The position numbers were made by a program, and so were the translations under genes. 64,000 nt of DNA from positions 2,542,001 to 2,606,000 of the forward strand of contig JAUJYN010000018.1 in the NCBI GenBank assembly GCA_030737835.1, given 5' to 3'. Shown one piece after another: positions 10,880-22,357 of this stretch. Source of the stretch: Acorus gramineus (lineage: Eukaryota; Streptophyta; Magnoliopsida; Acorales; Acoraceae). A model generated the notes under the pieces. That model did no database searches and was not told the DNA's origin. It saw only the letters and a list, made by a program, of their open reading frames with translations. How positions within the stretch are numbered: the first letter of the stretch is position 1; each line of letters starts with the position of its first letter.

Positions 10880-11470
10880 GGCAGGGTGGTTGTCTGTCCC
10901 GGGCAGGATGGCAGCACAGGCACAGCAGGCGTCCAGTGGCAAGGCGAGCGCGCGCGCGTGCGCGCGGACGTGCGCGCCAGCGTGCGCTCGGGTGGCGCAG
11001 ACGCGGGTGTGCTGGGCGCGGGTGCTGGGCGCCGGGTGTGCTGGGCGCTGGGCGCTGGGCACCATGCGGAAGTGTGCGCGCGGAGCGCTGTGCAGAGGCA
11101 CAGGCGTGCTGTGCGCGCGTGGCGGGGCGAGCAGTCGGTGCGAGCGGGCGGGTGCGCGTGCGGGGAGCTGCGCTGGGGCGCAGAGCGTGCGGGTGCACCC
11201 GGGGGCTAGTCGAGTGGGTGATGCGCGTGGTGGTGCGCGCGGAGTGCGCACGAGGTGAGGCACTGGGCGCGGGGCGTGAGGTGTGCGCGCGGGCTGCTGT
11301 GCTGGGGTGCAGCGAGCGCGCAGTGCACCCGGGGAGCTCGGCGGCATGTTCTGGCGTGCGGGCAGGGGCTCGGCAGGGCGCCTGGGTGCGCGGACTGGGG
11401 CGCGGCGGTGCATCCGGGGGCGGGTGGCGGTGCGGGTGGTTGCCGGGAGTGCGGGAGTGAGTCGGGGTGC
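10880..11470. other. CpG-dense block of LTR e
   Basis: The block is very rich in G+C with runs such as GCGCGCGCGTGCGCGCGGAC, alternating purine and pyrimidine. It leaves open frames of 130-310 codons on both strands, including 10605-11501 and 10766-11698 on the minus strand and 10858-11460 on the plus strand. Their products are Ala/Arg/Pro/Gly-rich with no recognisable domain and the frames are not kept between LTR copies. I regard them as non-coding. Confidence 0.8.
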
Positions 11471-11684
11471 TCGGGCTCGCGTGCGTACGGGCCGTATGCA
11501 CATTTGCCCGAGTGTTGTGTATTTTTTTAAAGTATTTTTGGTGTATTTGTGGATTTTACTCACCAAGTTGATACCCTGTCTTGCAGATCTTGACGGACGG
11601 TCGCGCGACGACCCGACTACCGGTGAGTGGGACAATCCAACCCAGTTGGGAGGCGCTATATGCACTTGGGCGTATACCGTCCTC

Positions 11685-11760
11685 CCCTGGGGCACCATAG
11701 ACTAATATTAACCTGTTTAATACCCTGGGGCACCATAGACTAATATTAACCTGTTTAATA
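11685..11760 (+). repeat. 38-bp tandem duplication in LTR e
   Basis: Two copies of a unit that starts CCCTGGGGCACCATAGAC and ends TGTTTAATA lie at 11685-11722 and 11723-11760, apparently identical. The closely related copy a has only one unit (294-331), so the duplication is recent and private to e. Confidence 0.9.
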
Positions 11761-12411
11761 TGTAATCCATGCGAGCATGATTGATATGTAGTATGCATGC
11801 TACCCTAGACTGAGTATGTTAGGGACTTGCACCCTTAGGTTGTGTAAGAGCCATGCATCTTGTCACCTTGTTATCATGCTAGGAAAGCCTCGGCCTTTGT
11901 ATGCATCCTATTAGTTTAATTTGTTAAATTAAATGCAACTTGTAATATTATAGCATGTCTTAGGGAATATTAAGGGGCCTTGCGAGGTCAACATTGAGAC
12001 CCGGGCTAGGGTGCTCCGTGTTCCTTGTTTGGTTGTCGGGATGTCCTATATCGGGACCTCATGGTGCCCTCCTAAGGTTTCTTTTCCCGTCTATATTAAT
12101 GCATGTTCCCCGCATCTTGGTTATGCGCCCTGGAGGAATTCTGATGAATTCAAGACACTAGAGTTGTAGAGATGTGTTGTCAGCGGATCCGAGTGGATCA
12201 TATGCGTGTGGGTAGGCTGTTTCTCTTCCCTTCATTGGATCCGTGTAGGGACTCCTCAGCGTTAGACAGGCTGTCCTGACAGAGGGCTCCCATCAGTAGG
12301 CACCTCCTGATTTTGGACTCGGACTGTGCTGAATGTGGGAGTAGACCAGGCGAGCTACGGTGTGGAGGAGAGGCTATCGGTGGACCAAGGGTGATTAACA
12401 GCCTAGTCAGT

Positions 12412-12600
12412 CCCAATATCCTATGTCACCCATTGAGGGTGAGGGTGAGGGTGTATGGATGTGTATGGATGATTATAAGTCCCAATATCCTATGTCACCT
12501 GTTGAGGGGTGAGGGTGAGGGTGTATGGATGTGTATGGATGATTATAAGTCCCAATATCCTATGTCACCTATTGAGGGGTGAGGGTGAGGGTGTGGTGGT
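12412..12600 (+). repeat. Minisatellite in LTR e, three units of about 68 bp
   Basis: Same unit as in LTR a at 990-1185. The first unit here has lost a few bases of the GAGGGGTGAGGG stretch; the second and third are nearly identical and include TGTATGGATGTGTATGGATG. Confidence 0.85.
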
Positions 12601-13144
12601 TCGGCGATGTACGAACCACTGGATTTATGTTGTTATGCCACTTTGAGGCTGGTTGTTGATTAATTGTGGTTAATATAGCTGTGATGCATGGGTTGTGCTG
12701 TTCACTGAGCGTGTGGCTCACCCCTCCCATAATTGTTTTCTCCAGTGATTACTGAGGCGGATCTGAAGGAGGAGCTCCCTGAGCTACTGCACCAGTAGCG
12801 GAGTAGCGCTACGTCCCGTGAGTTTTTGAGGCCATCAGCATCCTTTTGATTGTATGTATATATTTCCGTGCTTGGGCACCCAGTTGTGTATTATTTGGAT
12901 GTATGTGTGTATATTGGCTCTCACAGGACATTTGATTTGTATCGAGTCTGTAGTATGTTTTTGGATTACAGACTCAGTCTTTTAGCTTCCGCTATCTGTG
13001 TATATATTATGTCAGCCTTGCTTTCATCTGTGTTGTCATTTTAGTTGTTGTTTAGAGTGATTTATTGATTCTCTGTATAGTTGCTGATATCATGTATACA
13101 CTTGCTGCGACCCGGTGTCGGCCGCCCTGGGGCGTGACACAATA

Positions 13145-13658
13145 GATCAAAATGGATAATAGGGTGTTTGATTTGACCCTCATTAGATCTTTGTTCTTCA
13201 GATAAGGTCCAGGAGGGGGGCAGCTAGTTGAAACTAGCCGCCCAGTGAGGGACGGTTACTCTTAAGTAGTCACCCTATGATGGCCTGACAAACTTCTCAT
13301 CTCTGACAAGCGGTGGGTTGGGTCGGTTACTAGGGTTGAACCGGCCAAGAGGGGGCGGCTAAAGGTAACAAACCGCCGCAATCATCAGCATTAAATGCTG
13401 CTTTATGTCCCATCCAAGGGAAGCGGTTTGGGGTCAGTTAGGGGGCGACTAGTTGAAACTAGCTGCCCAAGAAGGGGTGGGTACTCTCAAGTAGCTGCCC
13501 CTGTTATGGTCTCAGATTTCTCTAAGTGTTGGACTAGGATTTCCGATTTTGGGTTTCTCAGGAAGTTTTCTATTAGATGTCCAAATGTGGTCATTTCTAA
13601 ATATTACTTGAGGTATTTTCGTCTCTTTGGACGGTCAAAATTGGGGTATCTATAGGGT
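13145..13658 (-). mobile_element. G2 LTR, inner copy, 5' part
   Basis: This completes the inner G2 LTR split by LTR e. In minus reading it starts TATAGATACCCCAATTTTG at 13658, where the outer copy has TGTAGATACCCC. It touches gag sequence at 13659 with no obvious polypurine tract, so the junction looks like a deletion or recombination product. Confidence 0.7.
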
Positions 13659-14044
13659 GGGCAGTTTAATGGCCCTGGGCCGGACGTGGCCTGCTAGGGG
13701 CTTGGGGGAGAAGGTGTCGGGAACATTGGATTTGCGGGGGAAGGCGGGGTAAATGAAAAGGGACTTGGATTGACCGAGAAACTGGGTGTTGGTGGGATTT
13801 TGGGGGTGGGGTAAGCCTTGGGGGTCTTGACAGGGGTTTTCTGCTTCAAGGTCTTTGCCTGATGATAATCGATGAGGTCATTGAACATGTCCTCCACCGT
13901 TTGGTATCCTAAGGTAGCCATCCTCTCCTCTAGGTGGCTAAGGAATTGTGCGGTTTGGTCTCCTTGGTTGACTTTCTCCTCTACTATGTCCTCTTGGGTG
14001 TAACCTTCCATGGTGTGGAATAGTTCAAGAGTGAATGAATGCAA
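13659..14044 (-). pseudogene. G2 gag N-terminal fragment, outer copy
   Basis: A minus frame (13694-14044) encodes 116 residues with ERMATLGYQTVEDMFNDLID and a Pro/Ser/Thr-rich tail. It is closely similar to 8537-8848. It stops where the inner LTR begins, so the central gag domain is missing. Gag forms the particle shell; this piece alone cannot. Confidence 0.6.
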
Positions 14045-14300
14045 GTTTAAAGCGGTAAATAAAGCAGTAAAGGGTGTGATAAAGCAGTAAAGGATGTGCA
14101 GCTGTGTGCAGCTTAAAGCAGTAAAAGGGTGTGATAAAACAGTAAAGGATGCGCAGCTGTGTGCGGCTTAAAGCAGTAAAAGGGTGTGGTTAAAGTGGTA
14201 AAGGGTGCGCAGCTGTGTGCGGCTTAAAGCAGTAAAGGAGGGTGATGAAAGCAGTAAAGGGTGGCAGCTGTGTATGGCTTAAAGCAGTAAAAGATGTTGT
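14045..14300. repeat. Tandem repeat array 5' of G2 gag, outer copy
   Basis: About five imperfect units of roughly 50-60 bp with the words AAAGCAGTAAAGGGTG and GCGCAGCTGTGTGCGGCTT. On the minus strand it is the untranslated leader between primer-binding site and gag. Confidence 0.8.
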
Positions 14301-14431
14301 AATGCAGAGTAGAGGAGGGTCTAACTTGAAGGGTGAAAAATTTTGGTTTTCCACAAAGGGTGATGGGGTTTTTGTCAAGTTACTGAAGGAAGCAGAAGAG
14401 GATTACCTTTTGTTGTTTTTCACGTGGGAAG

Positions 14432-14448
14432 TCCCACCATGATCGCCA
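14432..14448 (-). other. Candidate primer-binding site of G2
   Basis: On the minus strand TGGCGATCATGGTGGGA follows the LTR end by four bases. It starts TGG, as expected for pairing with a tRNA CCA end, and its counterpart at about 9233-9250 sits at the same place beside the inner LTR. The tRNA is not identified. Confidence 0.5.
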
Positions 14449-14452
14449 GGTT

Positions 14453-15688
14453 TGTCGGTATCGTTTTTAGGGGGTTTGGGTTGTCGCTTCCCGGTGGTTG
14501 GGAGGCCTCCGAAAAAAAGATTGGTCTTCTTTGCGTGTGTGGGGGTTTTCTGGGGATTCGGATCCGATTGCACCCTGCGGGCCCGGCTGGATCGTCTCTT
14601 AAAAAGGGGGAAAGGGGTCTGGTTCCTTGCTGAGGGGTCCAACAGCTACTCAGAATGATTTAGGGGGTGTTTGTGATCGCCACCTGCTTTCTCAAAAAGC
14701 AGAAAAAGTTGGGGGTGGATTTGATCACCTTTGTAGGGGAGTTTGTGGAGTCTCTGCTCAGAGATACGGGCTTGCCACACATAGAGGTGAAAAACAGGAA
14801 TCCTTTTCTGCCTCGGGAACTTAACAAAAGGGGGTTTGGAAGTTAGGGGGGTTGTAGGTGAGGGTCGGCTAGTGAAAAATAGCCGCCTGGTGGGGGACGG
14901 CTAGTTGGGATTAGCCGCGTGGGATCTGGTTCAATTTGGGCAGAACCTGGGTAGGAAATGGGTTAGGGTTTGGCTGAGGTTAAACTAGGTTTATCCTTTG
15001 TTTTGGAGAGTGGATTTGGAGAGTGAATTTGTGTAGGGAATGGGTTTTCTACTCACAAATAGAACTCTCTCTCTCTCCCTAAGGTTTCAAATGCAAAGTG
15101 GGGGGGGGGGGGTTCTTGGATTGAAATGTGGGAAGTGAATTGGTGGATTGATGATTGGTCCTCTTTTTTTTAAAAAAAGGTTTGAACTCTCTATTTATAG
15201 TAAAAACAAGGTAGAAGAATGTCCAATGGACAATAGATCAAAATGGATAATAGGGTGTTTGATTTGACCCCCCATTAGATCTTTGTTCTTCAGATAAGGT
15301 CTAGAGAGGGGGGGGGCTAGTTTCATGCGGCTAGATTGGTTTAGCCGCTCCTATGATGACCTGTCAAATGTCCCATCTCTGACAAGCGGTGGCTTGGGTT
15401 GGCTACTAGGTTTGAACCGACCAAGATGGGGCGGCTAAAGGGAACAAACCGCCGCAATCATCAGCATTAAATGCTGCTTTATGTCCCATCTAAGGGAAGC
15501 GGTTTGGGGTCGACTAGGGGGCGGCTAGTTGAAACTGTCCAGGTTTTAGAAACTTCTAAGTGTTGGACTAGTGTTCCTGGTTTTTGTTTCTAAGGGAGTT
15601 TTCTTTATGGTTTCCAAATGTGATCATTTCTAAATGTTACTTGAAGTATTTTTTGTCTTTTTGGACCGTTAAAATTGGGGTATCTACA
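14453..15688 (-). mobile_element. G2 LTR, outer copy (1236 bp)
   Basis: In minus reading it starts TGTAGATACCCCAATTTTAA at 15688 and ends CGACA at 14453. It has a TATA box (CTATAAATAGAG) near 15190-15200 and the words CAATGGACAATAGATC also found around the LTR e insertion point in the inner copy. It serves as the 5' LTR for the gag fragment 13694-14044. It adjoins LTR f at 15689; no matching TSD was found, as the other end of G2 is lost. Confidence 0.75.
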
Positions 15689-17339
15689 CACCTGGATGCA
15701 AGGCAGTAATTACATTGCTTGCGCACTAAATAGTAAAATATGACTTGATAGCGGTCATACCCAAGCCTATTACAAATAGGCTTCATTAATCTAAAATGTG
15801 CGCAATATAAGATGAGAATTTCTATCACAACTATGTACGTAAATCACAGGCGCAACAACATAATATTCAAGAATTAGTTATGCAGATTTTCATGAATCAT
15901 TCTCGTGGTTTCACTATATACACAAAGATAATAGGGGAACCAATGGTTAACAAACCAGAAATACAAGTCCCTATTGATCACCAGAGCATTGATTATCCAA
16001 CCAGGTGGATGATCAACGCATAAGGTGATTAACCATAGGGGCGTTTTACTTAACATGAATAAATTTAGTAACTAACATGACATGCAACATATATGAATAC
16101 ACAAGGTATGGCCTAACTACACATGCGTATGAATGCCATTAATCTTACAAATATACAAGGTATAACCCAAGTTATGAATTAACATGCGTGTTGGATATAT
16201 CACCAACTAAAAAGGGAGGGGTAAGCGTGAACTCGCACACAAGCAGGTGCATGCCAATAATACTAAGCGAACCAGAATTTAAATAGGAACTACCTCTACC
16301 TACTCAGTTCATGATCAGAGAGAGGGAGAGAGAGAGAGCCTTATCATCTCATAAAACTGGTCATAGATTTACCCCAATGACTATGGGCTCACAATTACAC
16401 CACATGCTCAAATCTACGACAAGGGAATGGCAGACATCTACCCGATTAATAACCAATGATTAATCATGCTAAATATTTACTAACATAATGATAATAATAC
16501 AAAAGGACTACCTATGGTATGCCATATTCTATATATTCATACTTGTACAAGGTATATGACAGAATATGGGGTCTCATGCAAAGCACCAGCCATATATAAG
16601 CCTAGCATGTGAGATATCTAACATATTATGGGTTAAGTGTGACCATATTACTTATCTACAAAAGTAAGTATAGCCAAGGTGTTCTATGGATGCGCGATGC
16701 ACGACTACGTGCGTCGAGCGATTTTGGAAGGGTTGGATCGAATCACTCACCGAAGACTCGTTTATCGCAAGTTCCGCCGATCAGAACTGCAAAACACAAC
16801 CAATGATGCTCAATTAAAATATGAAGCCTCCTTACTCACATACAAGCCTATTCATGAAGAAACTAACTCTTGATATTGCCCACGGCGTTAATAATAACTC
16901 CTTAACACATAATCAAGCAAAATTGGTACATCTACTGCAATCAGCCCCAAACTCCGATCTCCACGTCACCTAATATGCATCCAATAATTCTGAAATAAAT
17001 CATACACGTTCTCTAACATGTTAAAATAATAATCCATGAGATATCATAATCTGGTTTAGCCTCTATATGCCCGAAATAAAATATTTTCAGAAACTGATCA
17101 TTTCCCAGTTGAATCGAGACAGTCATTACAAATCAGCTTATAATTTACAACACATATAATATTATGATAGCGAATTTCATATATAGCATCTAGACACATG
17201 GATGATCATATAACATGGGACATAATCCTCCGAATATGCCCCTAGGTACTAATTCCACAAGGATATTAAGAAGATAGAAATCTACCTTACTACAACACAA
17301 ACAAGCATGCACTCCTACATTATTCAGGTGTACATGCCC
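15689..17339 (-). mobile_element. Old gypsy LTR f, 3'-side part, diverged
   Basis: The sequence follows the subfamily B order in minus orientation (GGTCATACC...CTATTAC...AATAGGC, GCGTGAACTCGC, GTGCATGCCAATA) but with many substitutions, so it is older than g. Its left end is cut by G2 at 15688. It is interrupted at 17339 by LTR g and continues at 35913. It seems to lack the CpG block. Confidence 0.7.
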
Positions 17340-19661
17340 TGTCACGCCCCAGGGTGACCATCCCCGAGACGTGGCAATAATAAAATATCAGCTATCAATA
17401 CCTGAGGTCAACAAAGACTCCAACAACAACACACAAGGTGGCAAAGCAAAGATAGTGATAACTGACTGAAAAGCGGAAGCATAAGATATCAACAATGTCT
17501 GTAAACCAAAAACATTATTACAGACTCGAATACACAATCACTGTCCTGTGAGAGCCAAGTCTAGTCCAAATAAAATACAACCTGTGCCACATGCACGATT
17601 TACAATACACAAAATGACTCTAGGACTGCTGACAGCCTCGCACTCGCCACCCGCCGGAAGAACGCTCCACGCCCATAAGACCACGCCACAGGGAAGCTCC
17701 AGCTCCACACCCAACACTGCCCCTGAAAAGAAACAATATGCGAGGGGTGAGCTACAAGCTCAGTGAGTGGCTGAAAACCAATCACCATACAACAGTTCAA
17801 TACTAAAACAATTTCCTTTCAAGGAAAAACATGGGTAGAAACCCAATGGATAACAAGGTCACGCGGCGGCGCGACCAACCTCACCCTCACCCTCACTCCC
17901 GGAGGAAGACTCTTGGGACTTTTGGGGAGAGACCATACCGTTGGTCAAAGAGACACGGAATTACTGGTCCACACAACACTACTGGATCACCAACCTCACC
18001 CTCACCCTCACTCCCGGAGGGAGACTCTTGGGACTCTTGGGGAGAAACCATACCGTTGGTCGAAGAGACCCGGAATTACTGGTCTATACAACACTACTGG
18101 ATCATCTACATCGAGATAACTGCCCAACGACGTCTTTGAACATCGATACGCAACCGGACCCAACAACTATGGGAATGAATGAACAACGAATGGGTCACGC
18201 GGCGACGTGTCTTCACCTCATCCTCACCCTCACCCTTTAGAGGTGACATAGGACTTTTGGAGAGATTAGACTCCTCTACACCCTTGGTCCACCGGTAGCC
18301 CTTTCCCCGCGTAGCCTCTACCTGGTATACTCCCACGATCAGTACGCTTCCGAACGCATCGGTGGTACCTACGGATGGGAGCCCTCTGTCAGGACAGCTT
18401 TTCCAACACCGGGGAGTTCCTACATCGGATCCAACGAAGGGGAGAACGATTCCACGCTCGCAATATCATTCGTTAGCCCTCTCCCAGGTAGCCTCTACCT
18501 GCCTGGTATACCCCCATAATCAGTACATCTTGCCGCATGCATCGATAGTACCTACAGGTGGGGGCCCTCTGTCAGGACAGCTACAACCTGGGCCGCTTCA
18601 ACACGGACGACATTGGGAGGAAACACTCCATGTTCGCAAAGTGAACCCAATGGAAAAACAACTACTCTCAATAATCACATATCAATGATATCGAATACTA
18701 TTGTAGTCCCACACGGTGGCGTCGCTTGGACACAAGGGGGGGTTGCCTCTACTCTCACGCAGAAATAATCCCAAGGCACATAACCCAACAGGCGGTTCAT
18801 ATACACGCCTCGCACGGGTAGGCCTAGCTTAATGCCACAACTATCGGCTTAACAAAATCGATAAGATAATAAATTCTCCTGAATTCCAAACGAGTGCATC
18901 GCTCGGATGCACGGGGGCGATTACATCGCTAGCGCTCTAACTAATAAGGTACAACCCGACAACGGGTCATACCCACGCCTATTTCAGATAGGCCTAATCA
19001 GTTTTAACATGCGCATATATATATCCAGGAGAAATATATCTAGTTATGTACATGAACTACATGCACGATAACCTATCAAATAATTATAGGGATACTCCCT
19101 AACATGGATTTACATCATAATAAATCATACAACATGCATACATGGCCTAACTTAAGCATGCGTTGGATATCGCCAACTTAAAAGGGAAGGGTCAAGCGCG
19201 ATCTCGCGCACTAACAGGTGAATGCTAATATTCCAAACGAACTCGAGTCGAGTAGGAAATCGCCTCTACTTACTCAGTTCGTGCAGAGGGAGAGGGCGAG
19301 AGAGATCATCATCTCATGAAGTTGGTTATAGCTTTGCCCCATTAGCATGGGCGCAACAACTACACCACGCCCTCGAGTCTTATCGCAAGGGAATATTAGG
19401 CAGGTGCCCGTTATTAACCCAGACTTAATCATGTTGGATATTCCAATTAATATGGTGGGAGTAGTATTACAATACTACCTAAGGCATGCCATATTCTATA
19501 CATCCATACACATTACAGAAATACATGCCCATACTAGAGGGGCGCATGCAACACAATCATTCATACATGGATACAATACATGCAATATAAGCCTAGCATG
19601 CAAGATATCTAACATATTATAGTTTAAGCATGGCCATACTACTTATCTACACAAGTAGTAT
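17340..19661 (-). mobile_element. Solo gypsy LTR g (subfamily B), left part; TSD TGCCC
   Basis: The plus strand begins TGTCACGCCCCAGGGTGACC at 17340 and the repeat runs to 19661, where element G1 interrupts it at AGTAT (19657-19661). It resumes at 34991 and ends ATAACA at 35907. TGCCC flanks it at 17335-17339 and 35908-35912. Without G1 it is about 3.24 kb. It carries the 110-bp repeat array at 17870-18090 and the GAGCCAAGTCTAG / CTGTCCTGTGAGAGCC module. Confidence 0.9.
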
Positions 19662-22308
19662 TGTCACGCCCTAGGGCGGCCGTCCCCGATACGTGGCAAA
19701 TATATATAATATCAGCAGTCTATACAGGAGATCAATAAAAGACTCTAAACAACCTCGAAGATAATAACACAATTAACAATGTAGCTGACATAATATATAT
19801 ACATATGGCGGAAGCTTAAACGACTGAGTCTGTAATTCAAAGACATATTACAGACCAGAATACATAATCAACTGTCCTGTGAGAGCCAATATAAACAAAG
19901 ACATCCATATACAAGTATTATGCCCAAGCACGAATAACAATACATACTAGCAAAAGAAGGGGATGCTGATGGCCTCTCACTCGTAGAACCCAAAACGCGA
20001 ACGCTGCTCCGCTACTGATGTGATGCCTTGGGGAGCTCCTCCTTCAGATCCGACTCAGTGACAACTAGAGGAAAAGATATGAGAGGGGTGAGCCACACGC
20101 TCAGTGAATGGCACAATCTATGCAACACAACTCATATTAACCTTAAAATAATTAAAGTACCAAAATGGGAGCAACTGCACAATTGGTGGGTCGTAGCGTC
20201 GCCGACCCACCCCACCCTCACCCTTTAGAGGTGACATAGACTTTTGGGACAGATTAGACTGCTCCACACCCTTGGTCCACCGGTAGCCCTTTCCCCGGGT
20301 AGCCTCTACCTGGTATATTCCCATGGTCAGTACATTCCCAAATGCATCGGTAGTACCTACCGATGGGAGCCCTCTGTCAGGACAGCTTTTCCCAACCCGG
20401 TTAGTTCCTACTCGGATCCAATGAAGGGGAGAAAACAACCTACTCTCACAGATTCGATCCTCTTGGATCCGTCGACAACGATTACTAACACTACTAAGGA
20501 AATGAATTCTCAAGAATTCCTCTGGGGCGCATAACTAAGATGCGGGAAAAACATACATTATAATAACAAGGTTATAATATTCTCTAAGGCATGCTTATAC
20601 TAACATATTCTCATTTTGATTTAATTAAATTAAACTAAATGGGAAACATGCATAGATCAAGGCTTTTCAAGCATGGGACATGGTGTCTAGGCATGTATGG
20701 GCCTCTATACATGATACATGGATGTATATCCCTAGCATACAATGTCTAACATGGTATGGTTACATCATAGCAAAGCATGCATTAACATAGTTTTCATTCA
20801 CACAAGTTAATATGTAGTTATGGTGCCCCAGGGGAGGGCAATGCACGCCTACGTGCATCGAACGCCTCCCTACTGGGTTGGATTGACCCACTCACCGCAA
20901 CCCGGGTCATTGCGGAACCGTTCGCCAAGATCTGCAAGACAAGGGCATTCAATATGGTGAGTATAACTACACAAATATACATGGAATTTACTAGAAATGC
21001 CAAAAACTCAGACAAGCATGCATACGGGCTCGCACGCATGCGAGTACGCACGTACGCACGCAAGTCCGAGTGCCCCGACACCTACCCGAACCCTCGGGCA
21101 GCCACACGCATGGCCCCCCGCACGCGTACGCGTGCATACGCACGCACGCACGCGCCCCCGCACCCTTGGCGCACTGCCGCGCGCCTGCCCGCGCGCCCAG
21201 ACGGGCTGCAGCGCGCGCACGCACGCTTGCGCGCCCCCGCGTGCTTTGCGTGTCCTGCCTGCGCGCACTCGCGCGCACTGAGCGCTCGCCCAGTACCCCG
21301 CGCACACGCTCGCGCGCCTGCGCGTACGCGCGCGCGCCTGCCAGCGCGCCCGACTGCGCGCGCCAGCGCTCCCTTAGCGCGCGCAGACGCGCGCCCGCCC
21401 AAACCTCCCCCACCCCCTCCTCAGCCCACACACCCACCCTAAACCCTATGCATGGCATACATGAACACCCTAAGAGCCTTTATCAAACATTTAAACAAGG
21501 ATAAGGGAGGAGGAGAGCTTACCAAAGGAGGGGGAAGAAAAGGGGAGGAAATCGGGTGCCCTTGGCGCACCAAACCACCTCAACCGCCACCACCAACACC
21601 ACCACCTTCTCAGCCACTCCTCAAGCCTTTAATGGCTGAAATCAGGGGTTGGGGGGGGGGGAGGCATGAGAGGGAGTTAGAGAGAAAGGAATCAAGCACA
21701 ACAACAACACTCAAAGTTTGCACACACATACCTTCTCTTTTCCTTTTTAAGTCTTTCTTCTTCTCCTTCTTTTTCTACTTCTATTTAGCACAAAAAAGAA
21801 GAGGGAGTGAAGGAGAGAGTGAGAGGGAGAGGGAGATGAAGGGGACGCCCACTTCAAGCACACACACACACTCACACACACACACTCACACACTTAGGCA
21901 TTAAATGGTGGAAAAGGGGGTGGGTGGGGATTGACTTTGAGTCAACCCAACCAAACTACCAAACAAAAACCCTTGACTAGTCAAAGGTCATCTTTGACTA
22001 GTCAAGGTCTTCGTTGACTTGGTCAAAGTCATCTTTGACACTTCAAAATCGGTCAAAACCCGGATACGATTCGGAACTGCAAAATTTTCTGAGACGTATC
22101 CAGAACTCGATGAAATTTCTATGAGTAGTACAAAATGGCACCTGGACTCATAATATGCAGTTAGATTTTCAATCGGAGTTCTCGAACTCACGCAGATAGC
22201 TAAAAGTCCAAAATTTTAGCGGCTCTGATCGAAAAAACGAAAAATTGCAAAATGGCCAGAAATGACCCAAATGTGACCAATAGGCTAAAAAGTGACACAT
22301 ATATAACA
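19662..22308 (-). mobile_element. G1 3' LTR (2647 bp)
   Basis: The plus strand runs from TGTCACGCCCTAGGGCGGCC to ...CACATATATAACA. Within it, read on the minus strand: CT-rich leader (about 21700-21830), donor-like GGTAAGC near 21520, CpG block 21010-21410, acceptor-like CTTGCAGATCTTG near 20932 and the terminal module. Frames at 20818-21504 come from the CpG block. Compared with the 5' LTR it has about 0.92 kb more. Confidence 0.9.
21846..21899 (+). repeat. (CA)n/(TCACA)n microsatellite in G1 3' LTR
   Basis: Alternating CA with TC interruptions. The matching stretch in the 5' LTR (34545-34572) is shorter, showing slippage since insertion. Confidence 0.85.
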
Positions 22309-22323
22309 TTCTTCCCCCCTTAG
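22309..22323 (-). other. Polypurine tract of G1
   Basis: On the minus strand AAGGGGGGAAGAA stands directly before the 3' LTR start TGTTATATATG. This is the normal plus-strand priming site of LTR retrotransposons. Confidence 0.85.
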
Positions 22324-22357
22324 GAAATTTTATCCACAAAATTTAATACAAAAACAT

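Larger units (their letters stand above)
9979..13139 (+). mobile_element. Complete solo gypsy LTR e (3161 bp, TSD CAATA)
   Basis: The repeat starts TGTTATATATGTGTC and ends GGGGCGTGACA, and is flanked by CAATA at 9974-9978 and 13140-13144. No internal region is attached, so it is a solo LTR, usually the result of recombination between the two LTRs of one element. In order it holds: a U3 region, TATTTAAG (10403-10410) with a CT-rich leader, a donor-like GTAAGG at 10738, a CpG block, an acceptor-like TTGCAG at 11581-11586, a donor-like GTGAGTGG at 11623, a 38-bp duplication, a minisatellite and the terminal module. Confidence 0.92.

Noticed and set aside
10605..11698. Two 298-310-codon minus-strand frames and several plus-strand frames in the same place
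   Set aside because: They overlap on both strands in a CpG-rich LTR segment, encode low-complexity Ala/Arg/Pro/Gly chains and are not kept in other copies. The same holds for 3035-3611, 26639-27445, 29849-30529, 56169-57293 and 63158-63800.
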